A stretch of 64,000 nucleotides of DNA from Episyrphus balteatus (taxonomy: Eukaryota > Arthropoda > Insecta > Diptera > Syrphidae): the NCBI RefSeq assembly GCF_945859705.1, contig NC_079137.1:34283554-34347553 (forward strand), written 5' to 3'. Below the pieces are notes generated by a model, which made no database searches, had not been told where the DNA came from, and saw nothing but the letters and a program-made list of their open reading frames with translations. Positions 1 through 12,424 of the stretch are shown one piece after another; position 1 is the stretch's first letter, and every line of letters starts with the position of its first letter. A program made the translations under genes and the position numbers.

Positions 1-2653
1 GCCACAAAGCACCCTGGTGCCCTAAACAATAACCAAAAAACTATACATAAAGCACTCCCCTTTTGGACGTTTTTAATGAGTTCGCAAGCCAACCCCCGCA
101 AAAGTAGGTTCGTCCTTACCCTTGTCACCGCATCTTTATGGGCTTTTATCATGTTCTTTAGTGTTCTCGCCTCCTCGCAAAACATCGATTGTGTATATGT
201 GTGTATCCATATTGTTTTTTACCTGGAGGCAATGTTGATGGCGTCGTGGTAGCCAACTTGAAGAAGGAGGGTACCTATGTAGGTCATAGAAGCGAAGCAC
301 CAGCTTGAAATCAGATATACTATATAGAGGAAACATTGGCATCCGTTGCTGCCTGTTAGAAGAGACATATCCTGTTGCATTGTGTGCCAGCAAAGCACAC
401 AAGTCTAGAACTCTCAAAGTGTATACAAGATACATGAACGAACAACCACACTGTTGTAGGGGGGAGGGGGGCGACTGAATGGAAGTAGGTAGAACCAACG
501 TCTATTGGAAGGAAATACGCGTTCTCGAGATAAACAGGTAAATATTATTTGTGTTATTAACTTCACTAGGGAAGAGTGTGAGACAGGTTGACGGTGACTG
601 TGACTTTCGGAACAGCTTGACAAGGATGCTGTCGGTGTTCCTTCCTCTTTACATTTTGTTTTGGGTTAAGTTTAGTTTTTTTTTTGCTTTTTTATTTTCA
701 TTCCACTTGTCGTTTTCTTTTCTTTCTTTCGTCCTTTTTACCTTCTGATGGCTTTCATTGTCTTCCATTTTCTGACAGTGTCACTTCTTGAAGTTGCACA
801 TATTATACCGTTGTTGGAGGGATCCTTTCAAATATTTTTTTGGCCAAGGAATAGTTAGCGTAGGCGTTGAAAGGTATACTCTGTGTAATTTGATGGTTTT
901 GCCTTCTTCGTTTTTTTTTTTCTACTTCATGCTTTCACAGAAAATGCTTGAGATCATTCTGCAAAGTCCCCATTTAAAATTTTGTCTTCATGTTTGTAGT
1001 GCAGATGAATCAAAAAAACCTGGTGCCTGCGTACGTCATTGTGACGTCGAATGAGAAAGAAACCTCCGAAATGGGGAAGTGATTTCGCTTAATGATGATG
1101 ACACAGCAGGAGGGCCGTTTATAATGTTTTCAGGAAATGGCAGTCTTTTGGCAAAGAGAAAAATAAAAACGCCTTTGCAAAAGAGCCTGAGGTAAGTTTT
1201 CAACATCGCGAAAACTTTGAGAAATCAAATATGGCGGCTGGCTTTTCTTTTCGGATGTTTTATGCGACAAAACGAAGTTAATTTTCATGAGGTTCCCGAA
1301 GTTCTTATATGTATGTATATTTTTTTTTATTTATATTTATAGCAACTTTATAGTCGTAAAGCTGCTATGTGAGCTTCTACAAGACACTATAGCATTGATA
1401 TCCTGATCCCATTATACACTGTGGTTAGGAATAAAGGTTATCTTCCAAAAGCTATAAATTGAGTGCCTAATATGGATTGACGATGTACAACAAGAGCCTC
1501 ATTGCAGAAAACATTTTGCACAAAAAAAAATGTATGTGTGCGTATGGTGTGTGGGTGTGAAATCCTTGTGGCATAAAAGTTTTGCCTTCTTCAAACAAAT
1601 GAACTTTATTAATGAAGACTGGTTGAATTGCTGCGTTAGCTTCTTGTTTGTTTTTGTTTTTTTTTTGGCGGCAACGCAAAAATGGGTTGTGTGTGTGTGT
1701 TTGTGAGTAACTAAGAATTACCTACATTCTTTTTTTTTTTTCATTTTGTAAGAGAAAGGTTTTTGGCTTTGGAAAAACATCTTGAACATTTTGTTGTACT
1801 TGGAAAAGAGCAACTGACTTATTATGGTTTATGTGTGTTGGGTAAAAGTTTTGAGAAAAAACACAAACTAATTGGTGTCATTAGTTAGCAAAGTTAATGT
1901 GCGAATTTATATTTATATTTTGAAAGTTTTTTTTCTTGTTTATTATTATGTTATGTTAACTAAATTTGAAGTGATAAAAAGACATCAAAAATTTGAAAAT
2001 GAATTTTGAGAAACAGTTGAAAAATAAAAAAAAAAATTATCTTCAGAAAATATTTCAACATTAGCGTTACATATTATTATCTTCGAATAAGTTTCAAAAC
2101 ATAAGTTAAAACAAAAATTCTTTCATTGTGTGGTTTATTGATTGCCTCTTCCGATTTCAAGAACACTGTTTAGCGTAAAGAACGTTAAAAATTGCCGCTG
2201 TTGTCGTATTGTTTTTTTTAAGTTTATATTAATAATATTTTTGAGAAAAAAAATTTTATAAAAAATGTTTTTAATTTATTTTTATGAATGGAAACAAAAA
2301 GTTACGTATACACCACAGTGACCCATTCTAATAAATGTAGTTTGTACGGAATAATTTGCATTAGATATGAAAAAAGGTAGACTGCTCTTAAATGCAATGA
2401 GAGAGGGGGTTAATCAACCACCACTTCTCCCTGCTTTGGCGGAAGTTGAGATATTCTAAAAAGTTACAATAGAAACAAAATTAAAATACAACCGAAACAC
2501 AAACAATATGGTTCTATAATTTTTTGACGTGATAACGTCTTTACACGAAAAAGTATGATTCATTCTCATATAACGCGACAAATCTACTATTGTTTAAATG
2601 GTTGTATCCTGAAAGTGAGCACTAAAAAATGGATTTCTAAAAATTTAATCATT
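1..2653. other. Upstream mAChR-A intron, first part; no gene seen
   Basis: No exon of the receptor can be recognised here. The first 1.4 kb is of mixed composition with little obvious repetition. It then becomes AT-rich with many A and T runs. Open frames in this stretch are short, rich in homopolymer-encoded residues and resemble no protein I know. It is read as intron only because the receptor gene starts mid-protein at 11705 and runs on the plus strand. Confidence 0.5.
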
Positions 2654-2910
2654 TAATAATCATTTTTAGCAAAAAACAAAACCGACTTCCATGGATCAAA
2701 ACTGGGTTTTATGGTTTTTAAAATAGTTACTATGGCTTAAAGTTAACGAAATTGAAATGGGACCACACTGCAGCCACCAGCTTTCCAATACAAAAAGAAT
2801 TACCAAAATTGGTTCACTCAGTCCAAAGTTATGCGGTAACAAACATAAAAAAAAAAAAAAATACAGACGAATTGAATACCTCCTTCTTTTTGGAAGTCGG
2901 TAAAAAGTTA
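2654..2910. repeat. Dispersed ~250-bp repeat, copy 1 (ACCGACTTCC ends)
   Basis: This segment is nearly the same as 31272-31521, base for base over about 250 bp with scattered substitutions. One end reads CCGACTTCCATGG and the other GGAAGTCGGTAAAAA, so the outer bases are inverted repeats. An A run sits inside, before ATACAGACGAATTG. The inverted ends suggest a MITE. The internal A run and similar tracts I recall from other insect genomes would also fit a retroelement 3' end, so the class is uncertain. Confidence 0.7.
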
Positions 2911-3949
2911 ATTAAGGGTAAAATGACATACATAGAAAAAATTATTTGAAACGGTTAGTGTAATAAAGTTGATTTGTTTTAATCGCTAGATACCTAAATT
3001 TGTTAGAAGAATGGCAGAATTGTTGAAAAGAATTCTAAGAAATTTAAATACAGCATAATGAACGGTTTTTTTTTAAACTATGCAGGGGAACTTCGAAAAA
3101 GTGGTTGTAAATAAGTAGGGTAATTTGAGTAGCCTAAACCAATAGAAGGGTAATGAAAAAAATTAGGAGTGTAATAAATTAGGAAAGCTTGCAAAAACTC
3201 ATAAAACTTATAGGTCGGGTGGGCTGATCGACTTCAAACTTGGTATGTAGCAGGTTTTTTTTGGAATAAATTTGTTTGATCCAAAAATAACGGTACCTCT
3301 CAAAAAAGTCAGAAAAGTTTAAAATTCGAAAAATTCAATATGTATTAGACAAGGACTATCTTTAATTGATTTTTCGAAATTCATTATTAACGGTCCCTGC
3401 CATAGAACGGTTTCACTTTACTGCTTTTAAAAATACAAATTGAGTTCTGAAAGGTCACAAAAATTAAATAATTTGGAAAAATTTTCTTATAAAAAAAGCC
3501 GCATTTTTTAAGTAAAACATTTTTATTTCCGTTATTTTTGGAATATTCTCAACTATGTTATACCATTTTGAAAAGAAAATTGAACACACCAGCTTTTAGG
3601 ATAACTTGCCGCAATGACATAGTGCATTTTTTTTTACACTACGGTTCATTGAATTAGGGTCATGTCATTGTAGTTGTTCAAAAAAGTTATATTTGCTTTG
3701 AAACTGATGCAACTGAGTTAAAATTTTTGTTAGTGGGGTTATTCAAGGTTCCATAGCAAAAGAAAAAAATTAAGATTTGTAGTCACCGCACATTAAAAAC
3801 CTTCACAGGGTGACCATTTTTTCAATTTTTTATTTTTCGAAAGCCCATAACTCACAAAATATATTGCTACGACTATTTTCGTTTCGACGTTGAATTTTGA
3901 GACAACCTGTATGTGGTTGTGGGTCGATTCAAGTTTCAAAAGAATGGAA
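2911..3949. other. AT-rich intronic sequence, no gene
   Basis: No open frame of interest is present. The texture (runs such as 'ataactcacaaaat' and 'ggtatgtagcagg') is that of decayed non-autonomous repeats. I could not pair it with another copy in this window. Confidence 0.4.
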
Positions 3950-4154
3950 ATATATCTTTGCTACCGAGTACAAAGGGGTTAAGTCAAAAATGATAGTTTC
4001 CCAGAAAATGCGGTTTGAGTAATGTATGAAAATCAATGAGTTTTTGAGCATTGATCCGTTTATTTTACCAAATCAAAGAAAGTAAAGAACATATTCTTAT
4101 TTGCCAAAAAAACTTAAAAGTGCAATTTTGTAACTTAACCCGTCGACAAAGATA
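3950..4154. mobile_element. Small TIR element (MITE), decayed copy, ATATATCTTTG ends
   Basis: It begins ATATATCTTTGCTACCGAGT with ACAAAGGGGTTAAGT just inside, and ends with an imperfect inverted copy (AACTTAACCCG...GACAAAGATA). The same terminal sequence delimits 42306-42550. The interior (CATTGATCC and a nearby TTCTTAT tract) matches that copy in the opposite orientation. About 205 bp long. Non-coding, presumably moved by a transposase supplied elsewhere. Confidence 0.65.
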
Positions 4155-5136
4155 ATAATGTATTTATTTTGGAGTCTTGTAAGCCGCGAGTACCTACTTT
4201 TTATATTCCTTCCTCTTCTATTTATTAAAAACAAAATATATTTTACCTTCAATCAAAAGCTGTAAATTTACGATAATCGAGATGTTTTATGAGAATTTAT
4301 TTTTATTTCCCTTATCAATTTTTGTAAGTGCTTCAATTTTACTCCAAAAGAAATTCTAACAATCTATTTATGTATATATGAATGAGAAGAAGCAGTAGGT
4401 ACCTACATAATTTTATTTGGGTTTGAGCAAGTTCTCCCTCATACAAAAACAAGTCCATAAAAAACCTAGAATGGGTTTTGAATAAATAAATATATTTTTG
4501 GGGAAATAAAGTGAGATTCAAGCAATTTGAACGAACTGATTTAAATGTTTTTTTTTTTTTTGTGCATAAGTGTTTTGCCTTTATTGCTTTTTTTGCAAAG
4601 CAAAAAGAATGTTTTTTTTTTTCAAGTGTCAACGATACAGTTCTAAGATTTATATTTTACATGTACAGTACATGGATATAATTTATCTAAGTCAGGATTC
4701 ATATGCTCGGATTTTTGTCTTTTCGTTTGTAAAGAAAAAAAAAAAAAAAAAACAAGAGGGTGAAACGGAAAGGAACACAATAAAATATGGAGGCTGCGAA
4801 ATTACCATTTGATTCTTTTGTGCTCTTTTGCGCTTGTTTGTTATTTGTTTGTGGTTTGTATATAAAAGTGGTCGTGTGTGTTTCGCACTTGACAAGATGA
4901 AACATTTTAATAAATTGAAAGTTACGGAGTAAAATAGACAAACAATACGTTTAACCAAGTATTCAATTTGAATGGATATAAATTATTCATTAAAAATTGT
5001 TTCCACGAAATACTCAACCATATATTGATTTCGTGATTATTGGTAAACGCTTAGTTTTTTTTACACAACACAAGCTTTTTCGGCCCAATAATGAAACTTT
5101 GCTAAAAAAGTATGTTATATCGCTGGCTGAGAACTA
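4155..5136. other. AT-rich intronic sequence, no gene
   Basis: Many A and T homopolymers. The overlapping open frames on both strands at 4340-4960 are lysine- and phenylalanine-rich products of these runs and are not credible proteins. Confidence 0.4.
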
Positions 5137-5293
5137 TAAGGGCTTGGCCACACCGAAGGGTACATGCGGTAGCGGTACAGGTGATTGTATGAAAAAAATT
5201 CCAAATTGGAACAACAAAATTCAGCTGTGGAAATTTTTTCATACAATTACCCGTACCGCTACCACATGTACCCTTCGGTGTGGCCAAGCCTTA
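5137..5293. mobile_element. Short palindromic MITE (~157 bp)
   Basis: The two ends are inverted copies: AAGGGCTTGGCCACACCGAA then GGGTACATG on the left, and CATGTACCCTTCGGTGTGG then CCAAGCCTT on the right. A second inverted pair lies inside (CGGTAGCGGTAC / GTACCGCTACC). The inverted repeats together cover most of the element, leaving a short AT-rich loop. The arms differ by single-base indels near the tips. No clear target duplication was identified beyond a possible TA. Confidence 0.75.
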
Positions 5294-7278
5294 AGGTTGT
5301 ATGTTTTATGGAACCCCCTGACGACGTACAACCTTATAGCTCTGTTGAAAAACATCTTCATTTTTATTTACGACAGCGAAAAATCTTGTAGTTTTTATAA
5401 AAAAATTTCGAAGTTTTCACATTTACATACATACACCGAAAAAAAAACAATATCAATTTAACATTTTTAAATATCAAATTAACATTTTTCAAATATCAGC
5501 CAAAAATGCTCTATAAAATGTGTTTTATGATATTTAAAATGTTAAAACAATATTTTTATTATCAGGATGATAGGTATTTAAATGTCACATTTTGGAATTT
5601 TTTTTATATTTTATTATCATTTTTTTATATCAATTTCTCATTCCAAATTATTGAAAAATATTAAATAAAAAATTCTTAATGTGTACTAATTTAAAATGTA
5701 TGATTTACTGAGAAAATTTGATAAGATAAGATTTTACTTCACATAGTTTGGGAGAAAATAACAAAACAATTATATCACCTATAATAGAAAAAATAATATC
5801 ACCACTATATTGTAAAGAATATTCACTTTCAGTAATGTTTTGAAAAAAGAAAGAAATTACTTAAAAGGGACAAGGGACGGATTGACAAATAAAACAGCAA
5901 TAACAGTTAGAAATAAAGTGAAGTATCATACGACTGACTAACAAGCAGAACATTTTAACGACCCACAGTGGTCTAAAACCTGGCCAAAAATATTTAGGCA
6001 CATTTCCCACATCAAATAGGTACCAAATGACCAAAAAGTTATTCGGAAGGAAAAATTTTCATTTTCTTGTTACAGTAAAAGCCACTTAAGTGCTTACGCA
6101 CTTACCCCTGGATTAGCCGGGAGAAAAAAAAATATAAAAAATCAGAAAATGCACGTACAATCCTGTGCTATATTAAAGTTAGTAATCTCTTCTTTATTTT
6201 ATTTTTTGACTTAAGTTGTTTCATCAAATAGTTTTTGAGAAATTAAGTTTTAAAGATGAAATTTTGAAAAAAAATGTTTACGTTTTTTAATTGATTTTGT
6301 ATAAAAAAAAACCCAACTTTCAACATTAACTGTCAATTAAAAACTATTGGTGCTATTTATTAGAAATTTGAAGTACTATTTCGATAAAGCAATACTTAAA
6401 GATTATATAAGAAGCTTGAAAAGAAAAAAAAAATTGTTTGTAGAGCTTTTATGCAATCTTTTTCGGTTTGTTACAGAAATGTCACATGGGGCTAAAAGGG
6501 GTTAAATTGTTTTTTATCTCAAGAATATTGTGTTCAAATTGTAGGTCTCTTAGAGCCAAATTGACCAAGTTATGAGTATTTTAATACTTCCCTTAGGAAC
6601 GTTTTAATCTTTTAGTCCAGAGTTCAAAACTTTAAATCGTTATCCCCACAACTAATGTTTTCAACGCCGCCGGTGCTCCTCATAACTTCAAAACTACTGC
6701 ACCGATTCTTTTGAAATTTGGAACACTATTTTTTTTACATATTTTTAAAGGTATCCCTGGAAAATTTTTCTCAATAAAATAATATTTATAAAAATCTATA
6801 AGTAAGGGTCGCTTTTGAGGAGTTTTTTTCAAGGGGTCTTTATTTTCGGGGTGCAAACTTGGGCAAACTTCTGAAATGCAAGTTTGTTCTTCATATCCAG
6901 CAGTTCTATAATATATAGTTTATGCAATCTTGTGGCGTGTTCCGCCTTTTTTAAAAAACACTAATGTTAAAAAAAAACAACGAGAAAAGTGCAAATTTTT
7001 TAACCCCTCCCTATGAAAAAATAGAGTTGCATATACAATTATTTTTTTTTTATAATATCATTTAATGTCATTCGATGTCCATATAAAAATTTTTCACCAA
7101 AATCATTTTGAAAATTCTTTTTTCTTTAAATCGAAAAAAAAAATTCGTGTGTACCCAACAAATTGCCGTTTATTTATTTGTGAGGTGGAGCTTTTCATGG
7201 GAAAGGGATGCAACAAACAATAAAATTCGCATTTTCAGCCAGAAATAGACAAGAGTTCCACTCAAGTTCATTCTATTA
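5294..7278. other. AT-rich intronic sequence, no gene
   Basis: No gene or RNA is recognisable. Phrases such as 'cataacttcaaaactactgc' near 6680 are typical of old non-coding repeats, but no paired copy was identified. Confidence 0.4.
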
Positions 7279-7340
7279 TTATTCATATATTTTAAAAACT
7301 CTTATAGTTTGATTTCCTTTAAGTATGAACTTTAAGTTCT

Positions 7341-7405
7341 GGGGGGGGGGGGGGGGGGAGGGGGGGGGGCACGTGCCCCAGTGCCCCCCCTGGATCCGCC
7401 GTTGC
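7341..7405. repeat. Long G run next to a possible hAT-like end
   Basis: Eighteen consecutive G are followed by A and ten more G (7341-7369), then CACGTGCCCC and a run of seven C. Read on the minus strand the right edge is CAACGGCGGATCCAGG, which resembles hAT-type termini (CA..GGCG...). No matching second end or 8-bp target duplication was found, so the element is either truncated or the resemblance is accidental. The G and C runs could fold as quadruplex or hairpin. The exact run length may also be a sequencing or assembly estimate. Confidence 0.5.
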
Positions 7406-7969
7406 AGGGGGACATAGACCCACGTCACGTGAAGTATTTGTTTCTTATTTTGAATTAATCTGCAAGCTCTAGTATTTGCAAAATGCATTTTATTGAATCG
7501 ATATGAATAAATTATTTCTTCATTCAGTTTTCCAAAAGGTTTCTGATTTTAGTAAATATTAAAAAATATTATCAAAATCGAAGCTTTTTCTGAGAACTTT
7601 CCTATCGAAATTATTATTATTCAATAGTTTGTCATTTGTTTTAATCCTCAAAATTTATTTTACATTATATGTATATTATATTACATTTACAATTTATATT
7701 ACAAAACTTAAGCTTTTAATGCAATTAATGAAGCAATTTATTTGAATTAGGTACTTAAGTTATTTATTTTTTCATTAAAATTAAAATTGTAAAATTCCCT
7801 CAAAATCCTAAAAATTCACAAAAACAGTGGTTGTCTGTAAGGTCGGTTTACGAACGATATTAAATTTAACTTGATAACGTTATAAGAATTTTTTTTTTTA
7901 AATTGCATACTTTTTTGAACTGAATTGAATTAATATCACTGAATTATCATTATTTTGTATATGTAGTTA

Positions 7970-8465
7970 AGTCAATTTTTGAGATTTGCAATTTTTTGGG
8001 ATCAAAAATATCATTGATAAAGAACATAAACATTAATAGTCCTAGTTGGCTACCTTGAGGCACACCAGATGGTACAAGTATTTGGTTTGAATGATGATCA
8101 TCAAAGTAAAACTGAACTCTTAATGTTAAATAAGATTTTAATCAATCCAAAAACTGTGAATTAACTACCAGTTGAAAAAGTGTGTGCAAGGGGATGTACC
8201 TAATGGTTAACGCGGTAAAATGATTTAGCAAAACCTATTTATATAATTTCGCTTCAGAGAATAGATTCAAATTATTTTTTTTACATATATAATTTGTCAA
8301 TAACGAAAGATTTGTATTAGTAGGCCTTCAAGAAATAAACCCGTATTGGATAAATCATATCCAAAATATTTTAACTCAAAAGTAAGTAAGTTTTTTTTTT
8401 CAAATAATTTTGGTATCGTTCAAATTTTGAAGTTTAGGCTATATCTACGTTTAAATTCTTTATGA
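7970..8465 (-). pseudogene. Decayed non-LTR retrotransposon reverse transcriptase fragment (jockey-type)
   Basis: On the minus strand, in shifting frames with stops, the conserved order of a non-LTR reverse transcriptase is recognisable. An IPKLFEK-like stretch is followed by QYGFIS (usually QxGF), then AKSFYRVNH (usually KAFDRVNH), then LKSYLTLRVQF. After these come SGVPQGSQLG and LLMFMFFIND, matching the usual SGVPQGSxLGPLLFxLFIND. The order and spacing are right for finger and palm motifs, but the catalytic FxDD box beyond the left edge was not found. In-frame stops and frameshifts make it non-functional. It is assigned to the jockey-like group from the SGVPQGS block; the exact clade is inferred. 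Confidence 0.8.
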
Positions 8466-8850
8466 TTAAAACTGTCGTGTTTTTATAAAAAGTAATACAA
8501 AATACAAAACATGTCTTCTTTTAAGGTCGGAGAATACGCAACTTTGTTTCAACGCTGAAAAAAACTCTAATAACACTCGTTTTTCTCCTAAATCGTATCA
8601 CATTTGAAAATTTAACATTAAATTTTAGTTAAGAAACTTATCTTTTTATAAAATGTTGGGTATTATCTCTAAGGTAGAATCGAGGGATCGGGAACCCCCT
8701 CTTTAAGATAAAAATTAGTGTTAAGTTCTCATGGAACTTATAAAAAAAAAAACAAGTAAGGATCTCTTTTATATAAATGTACATCGATTTTTTTTTTGTG
8801 AATCCCTAAATCACCTTCGCTTTTATACATTACATATACCCACCTATATA

Positions 8851-9930
8851 CAGGGTGTCCCAAAAGTAATGGATCAAACGAAATATGCTGATTGGGGAAC
8901 TTAGGGGCTCTCAGAATTTGGTAACTTGTTCATCCCAAATCCTAACGGTTTTCGATTTAATGCAATATTTGTGAAATTTCGAAAAATTCCTACTTGGCAA
9001 CAGTATTTTGCTTCCTGCGCCCATTATTGATTTTTGTTTTTTTAAATTCTTTTACAAAAACATTGCCAAATAATTAGGAACCATTAATTTATCAAAAGAT
9101 TTTTTATTCCATGCGCCATTTAGCTGCAAATTAAATAACAGTTTCAAGTTTTATAAAAAATCTATTTTTTAACTTTTATTGGAGAGCAACACCGCAAAAA
9201 AATTTTGTACGGTGTGACACTGGTTTATTATTTTAAAAACTTGTCCCAGTATTGCAGTTTTCAAAAAAGTATAAATGTTTCCAAAGTTGAAGTTAGATCG
9301 CAAAATATTGCAATTTTAATTCAACAAAACAAGGTTTTTCAGAGCAAAAATTCAAACAAAAATAAACAAATTTTCTTGAACAGTTGTTTGTTTATTTCTC
9401 TTTGAACAAAAGCCTCTATTTTTGTTTGAATTTTTGCTCTGAAAAACCTTGTTTTGTTGAATTAAAATTGCAATATTTTGCGATCTAACTTCAACTTTGG
9501 AAACATTTATACTTTTTTGAAAACTGCAATACTGGGACAAGTTTTTAAAATAATAAACCAGTGTCACACCGTACAAAATTTTTTTGCGGTGTTGCTCTCC
9601 AATAAAAGTTAAAAAATAGATTTTTTATAAAACTTGAAACTGTTATTTAATTTGCAGATAAATGGCGCATGGAATAAAAAATCTTTTGATAAATTAATGG
9701 TTCCTAATTATTTGGCAATGTTTTTGTAAAAGAATTTAAAAAAACAAAAATCAATAATGGGCGCAGGAAGCAAAATACTGTTGCCAAGTAGGAATTTTTC
9801 GAAATTTCACAAATATTGCATTAAATCGAAAACCGTTAGGATTTGGGATGAACAAGTTACCAAATTCTGAGAGCCCCTAAGTTCCCCAATCAGCATATTT
9901 CGTTTGATCCATTACTTTTGGGACACCCTG
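8851..9930. mobile_element. Foldback element 1: near-perfect 1.08-kb palindrome with TA flanks
   Basis: The element starts CAGGGTGTCCCAAAAGTAAT and ends with the exact inverse. It is flanked by TA on both sides (8849-8850, 9931-9932), the target duplication expected for Tc1/mariner-type insertions. The two arms, about 510 bp each, match almost base for base; one clear mismatch is in the GCAGCTAAATGG/GCAGATAAATGG segment. The loop of about 60 bp (roughly 9361-9419) is not symmetrical. There is no transposase frame; the mirrored open frames at 9205 and 9576 simply restate the two arms. A sister copy is at 13419-16375. It lies in the receptor intron, so the pre-mRNA would contain a very long hairpin. 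Confidence 0.92.
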
Positions 9931-9932
9931 TA

Positions 9933-11704
9933 GATATGGGGTTATAATGTACTTCAGAAGATGACCCTTAAATTTAATTGAAAACATAATGCACCCCCAT
10001 TTTCTTGAGAATCTATATTATGTCCTTCAGCAAAAAAAAAAAAAAAATAAAAATAAAAATCTAAAGAAAAGAAAAAGAAAAAGGATGTTAGCACATACAT
10101 ACCTCTACATTGTAGGTCTTCATAAATGAAAGTGTATACAATATAATTTATTTATATGCGTGTTGAAAAAAATAAAATAAAAAATACTTCAAGATTATGA
10201 TGTCTTAGTAATACTGAGTGTTATATCAAAGGCACATTGGCCTCCTAGATCCTTTTGTAACACCCAAGTATTCCAAGAAGCTGTCAATTTTATAGAAACA
10301 AACAAAAAAAAAAAAGGATTTTTTTCTTTCCTTTTATTATGAAATATATGTATGGTTAAATAAACAACATAAAGCTCTGCCCCTTCTGTCACCTAAAGGC
10401 AATTTAGATTATATTGTGTGTAAAGCCGCTCCTGCATTAACAAAATCCCACTTCTGATCTCTCTCTCGAAGATGGCAAGGACAAAATAATATGAAGGACA
10501 CGTTCAACGTTGTCATTGTCGTCGTTGCTGTAGTGGTTTTCGTCATTGGCCCGTTATATTATATTGTGTTTTCTTTAAAAAAAAAAGTCCAATAGATGAT
10601 TTGCTTGCTGTGTCAATGAAGCACTCCTTGTTTTCAGTTTTTTTTTTTATTTAAATGAAACTTTTTTAAAGAAATTAAGACGTTAAAAAATATAATAATT
10701 TCATATATCCATAGTGATATTGGCACGGATCCAATGCGGGTTAGATGTCAATTATAAAACTAAACCGATATGAATACCTTAGTCCTTCCAAATCCTGCCG
10801 CCACCGCACAACAATTTTGTGCAAAAGGACAATAGACCCATAGGCAAGGCACATCCACAAAATGGAATCCCTGCTAAGCGTGCACATAATCATAATCCTA
10901 GACTTTTCATCTAAGAGACAATTCCATCTTTTATAGCCATAGTCAGGGTAAAAGAAACAATCGAGGGGAGTATTAGGGAGTATTACGACTTTCAGTACTG
11001 TGGTATTTCTAAAGCATTCTATCGCTGAACATTCTTCTTATCAAGAATGAAAATGGGAACAGAAGCTATTTGAGAGAAGACGAAAAAAAAAAAACACAGG
11101 AAAATCATAAATTCCTGGGAAAATTTAAAACGGAAAGGACAACGAAGAAGAAGATAGTAGTCGTCGTCGTCGTCATCGGGAATGATGATAACGGTGCGGT
11201 GTCCGTGGTAAAAAGCAATGAGCTTTAAAATGGGAAATTAATCCCAATGATTCTTGAACAAGGTGGGTGAAATAAAGACGCCCTCGCCACCGATTGACAG
11301 ACTATCCGGGTGACTGAATGTGATCCTTCGGTAATGAAAAAATATCTCACATAGGTCGAAGAACAGATGTCCTGTTTTCTAGATTCCTCCCTCTGGCTTC
11401 ATGGATATCTTCGTTGTCGTGGATGGCAAAGATGGGGCATGGAAGGAATTTTATTGTACATTTGGGAATGTCTATTAAAGAAACTTTGAACAGACAGACA
11501 ATATGGATGACAGTTACACTAGTGACAGTCAATTGCAGGTCAGGATTAAATTCGATTCTTATTTGCTCTTGGGGAGGTATTTTCGAGGGTGGACAGGATT
11601 TTTCGTCCTTTTCAACTTTGTTTTTTTTTTTCGGGGGGAATTTAAATTTAAAATTGAAAAATTGAATTTATTTTATTTTTCTGTTTGTTTGTGTCTCGTT
11701 TAAG
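9933..11704. other. mAChR-A intron, last part before the first visible exon
   Basis: From about 10430 to 11600 the sequence is less AT-rich and less repetitive than its surroundings, with a (GTC)n tract near 11160. No upstream receptor exon (TM1-TM5) was found. The 3' end has a T- and C-rich tract and AG at 11703-11704, a good splice acceptor for the exon at 11705. Confidence 0.55.
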
Positions 11705-11885
11705 CGATGAAAATACTGCGGTTAACCACCATGGCATGATGTCCATTTCGCATGTTGGAGGGAATGACCATGATAATTGGCGACGTCCTCGGTCTGAGTC
11801 ATCGGCCGATGCCGAGAGTGTTTACATGACAAACGCTGTTCTCACAGATGCCAGCTATCATGGAATCCATTCGCGGAGATCGAGT
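11705..11885 (+). CDS. mAChR-A: Muscarinic acetylcholine receptor A, internal coding exon (third intracellular loop)
   Basis: This exon encodes 60 residues of the large third cytoplasmic loop of a G-protein-coupled acetylcholine receptor. It begins with the last base of a split codon and then reads DENTAVNHHG, and later VGGNDHDNWRRPRSES, AESVYMTNAV and YHGIHSRRSS. These closely match what I recall of Drosophila mAChR-A after its 'SNS' junction. The acceptor is AG at 11703-11704 after a T-rich tract. The donor is GTAAGT at 11886, giving phase 0. The loop couples the receptor to G proteins, and serine-rich patches such as RRPRSESS and SRRSS are plausible phosphorylation sites. The upstream exons with the start codon and TM1-TM5 are outside the window, so this is an internal exon and not a gene start. 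Confidence 0.9.
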
Positions 11886-12424
11886 GTAAGTATATCCTGT
11901 GAATTTGGCTTGAACTCGGGTCACATTTTCTTCTTTTTTTTTCAACAATTTTACGATTTGATTTGGTTTTGTTTTGGTTTTTTTGTGTGGTCTACCATTA
12001 ACTCTTCTGGCTGATTTTTTTTTTCTTTTGTTGGGTTCTTGCCAAATAGAATAATGACAATCGGGGAGCTGATTGTCCTTAATGTTTGCCCTACCCCGTC
12101 TCCTTTTGCACACAAGCCCAGAGGGTACTATTTGAATGAGTTTTATTTTGGTGTTAGACGACAAGGACATGATTTTGATTCTCTACATGTTTGGTTCCGT
12201 TTTTTTATGGTTTTTAGTGTTTAGTCAGCGATTTTGATATCCTCTATATGGTGGTAGAAAAGTGTTACTCACGTGATAAATGGCTCCAACACTACCACAA
12301 AATAAATGTTCTTTTTCATTTCTTGATTTCTATTTTGACAAAACAGACATTGATTTTATGAACTTAGTTTATTTTTCTTTTCTTTTTATAAATTTTTCTT
12401 TCAATCATTTCTTTTTTTTTTTAG
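11886..12424 (+). other. mAChR-A intron, 539 bp
   Basis: GTAAGT at the 5' end and a long T tract ending in TTTAG (12424) at the 3' end. Both neighbouring exons are phase 0 here. Short open frames inside on both strands are not supported as genes. Confidence 0.85.

Noticed and set aside
9205..9576. Two open frames on opposite strands with the same protein sequence
   Set aside because: They are the same arm of a palindrome read from both sides, not paired genes.
11414..11703. Open frames just upstream of the first visible receptor exon (e.g. from 11503)
   Set aside because: Their sequence does not match the receptor's TM5-loop region, and the acceptor at 11704 with the split codon shows a spliced upstream exon instead.
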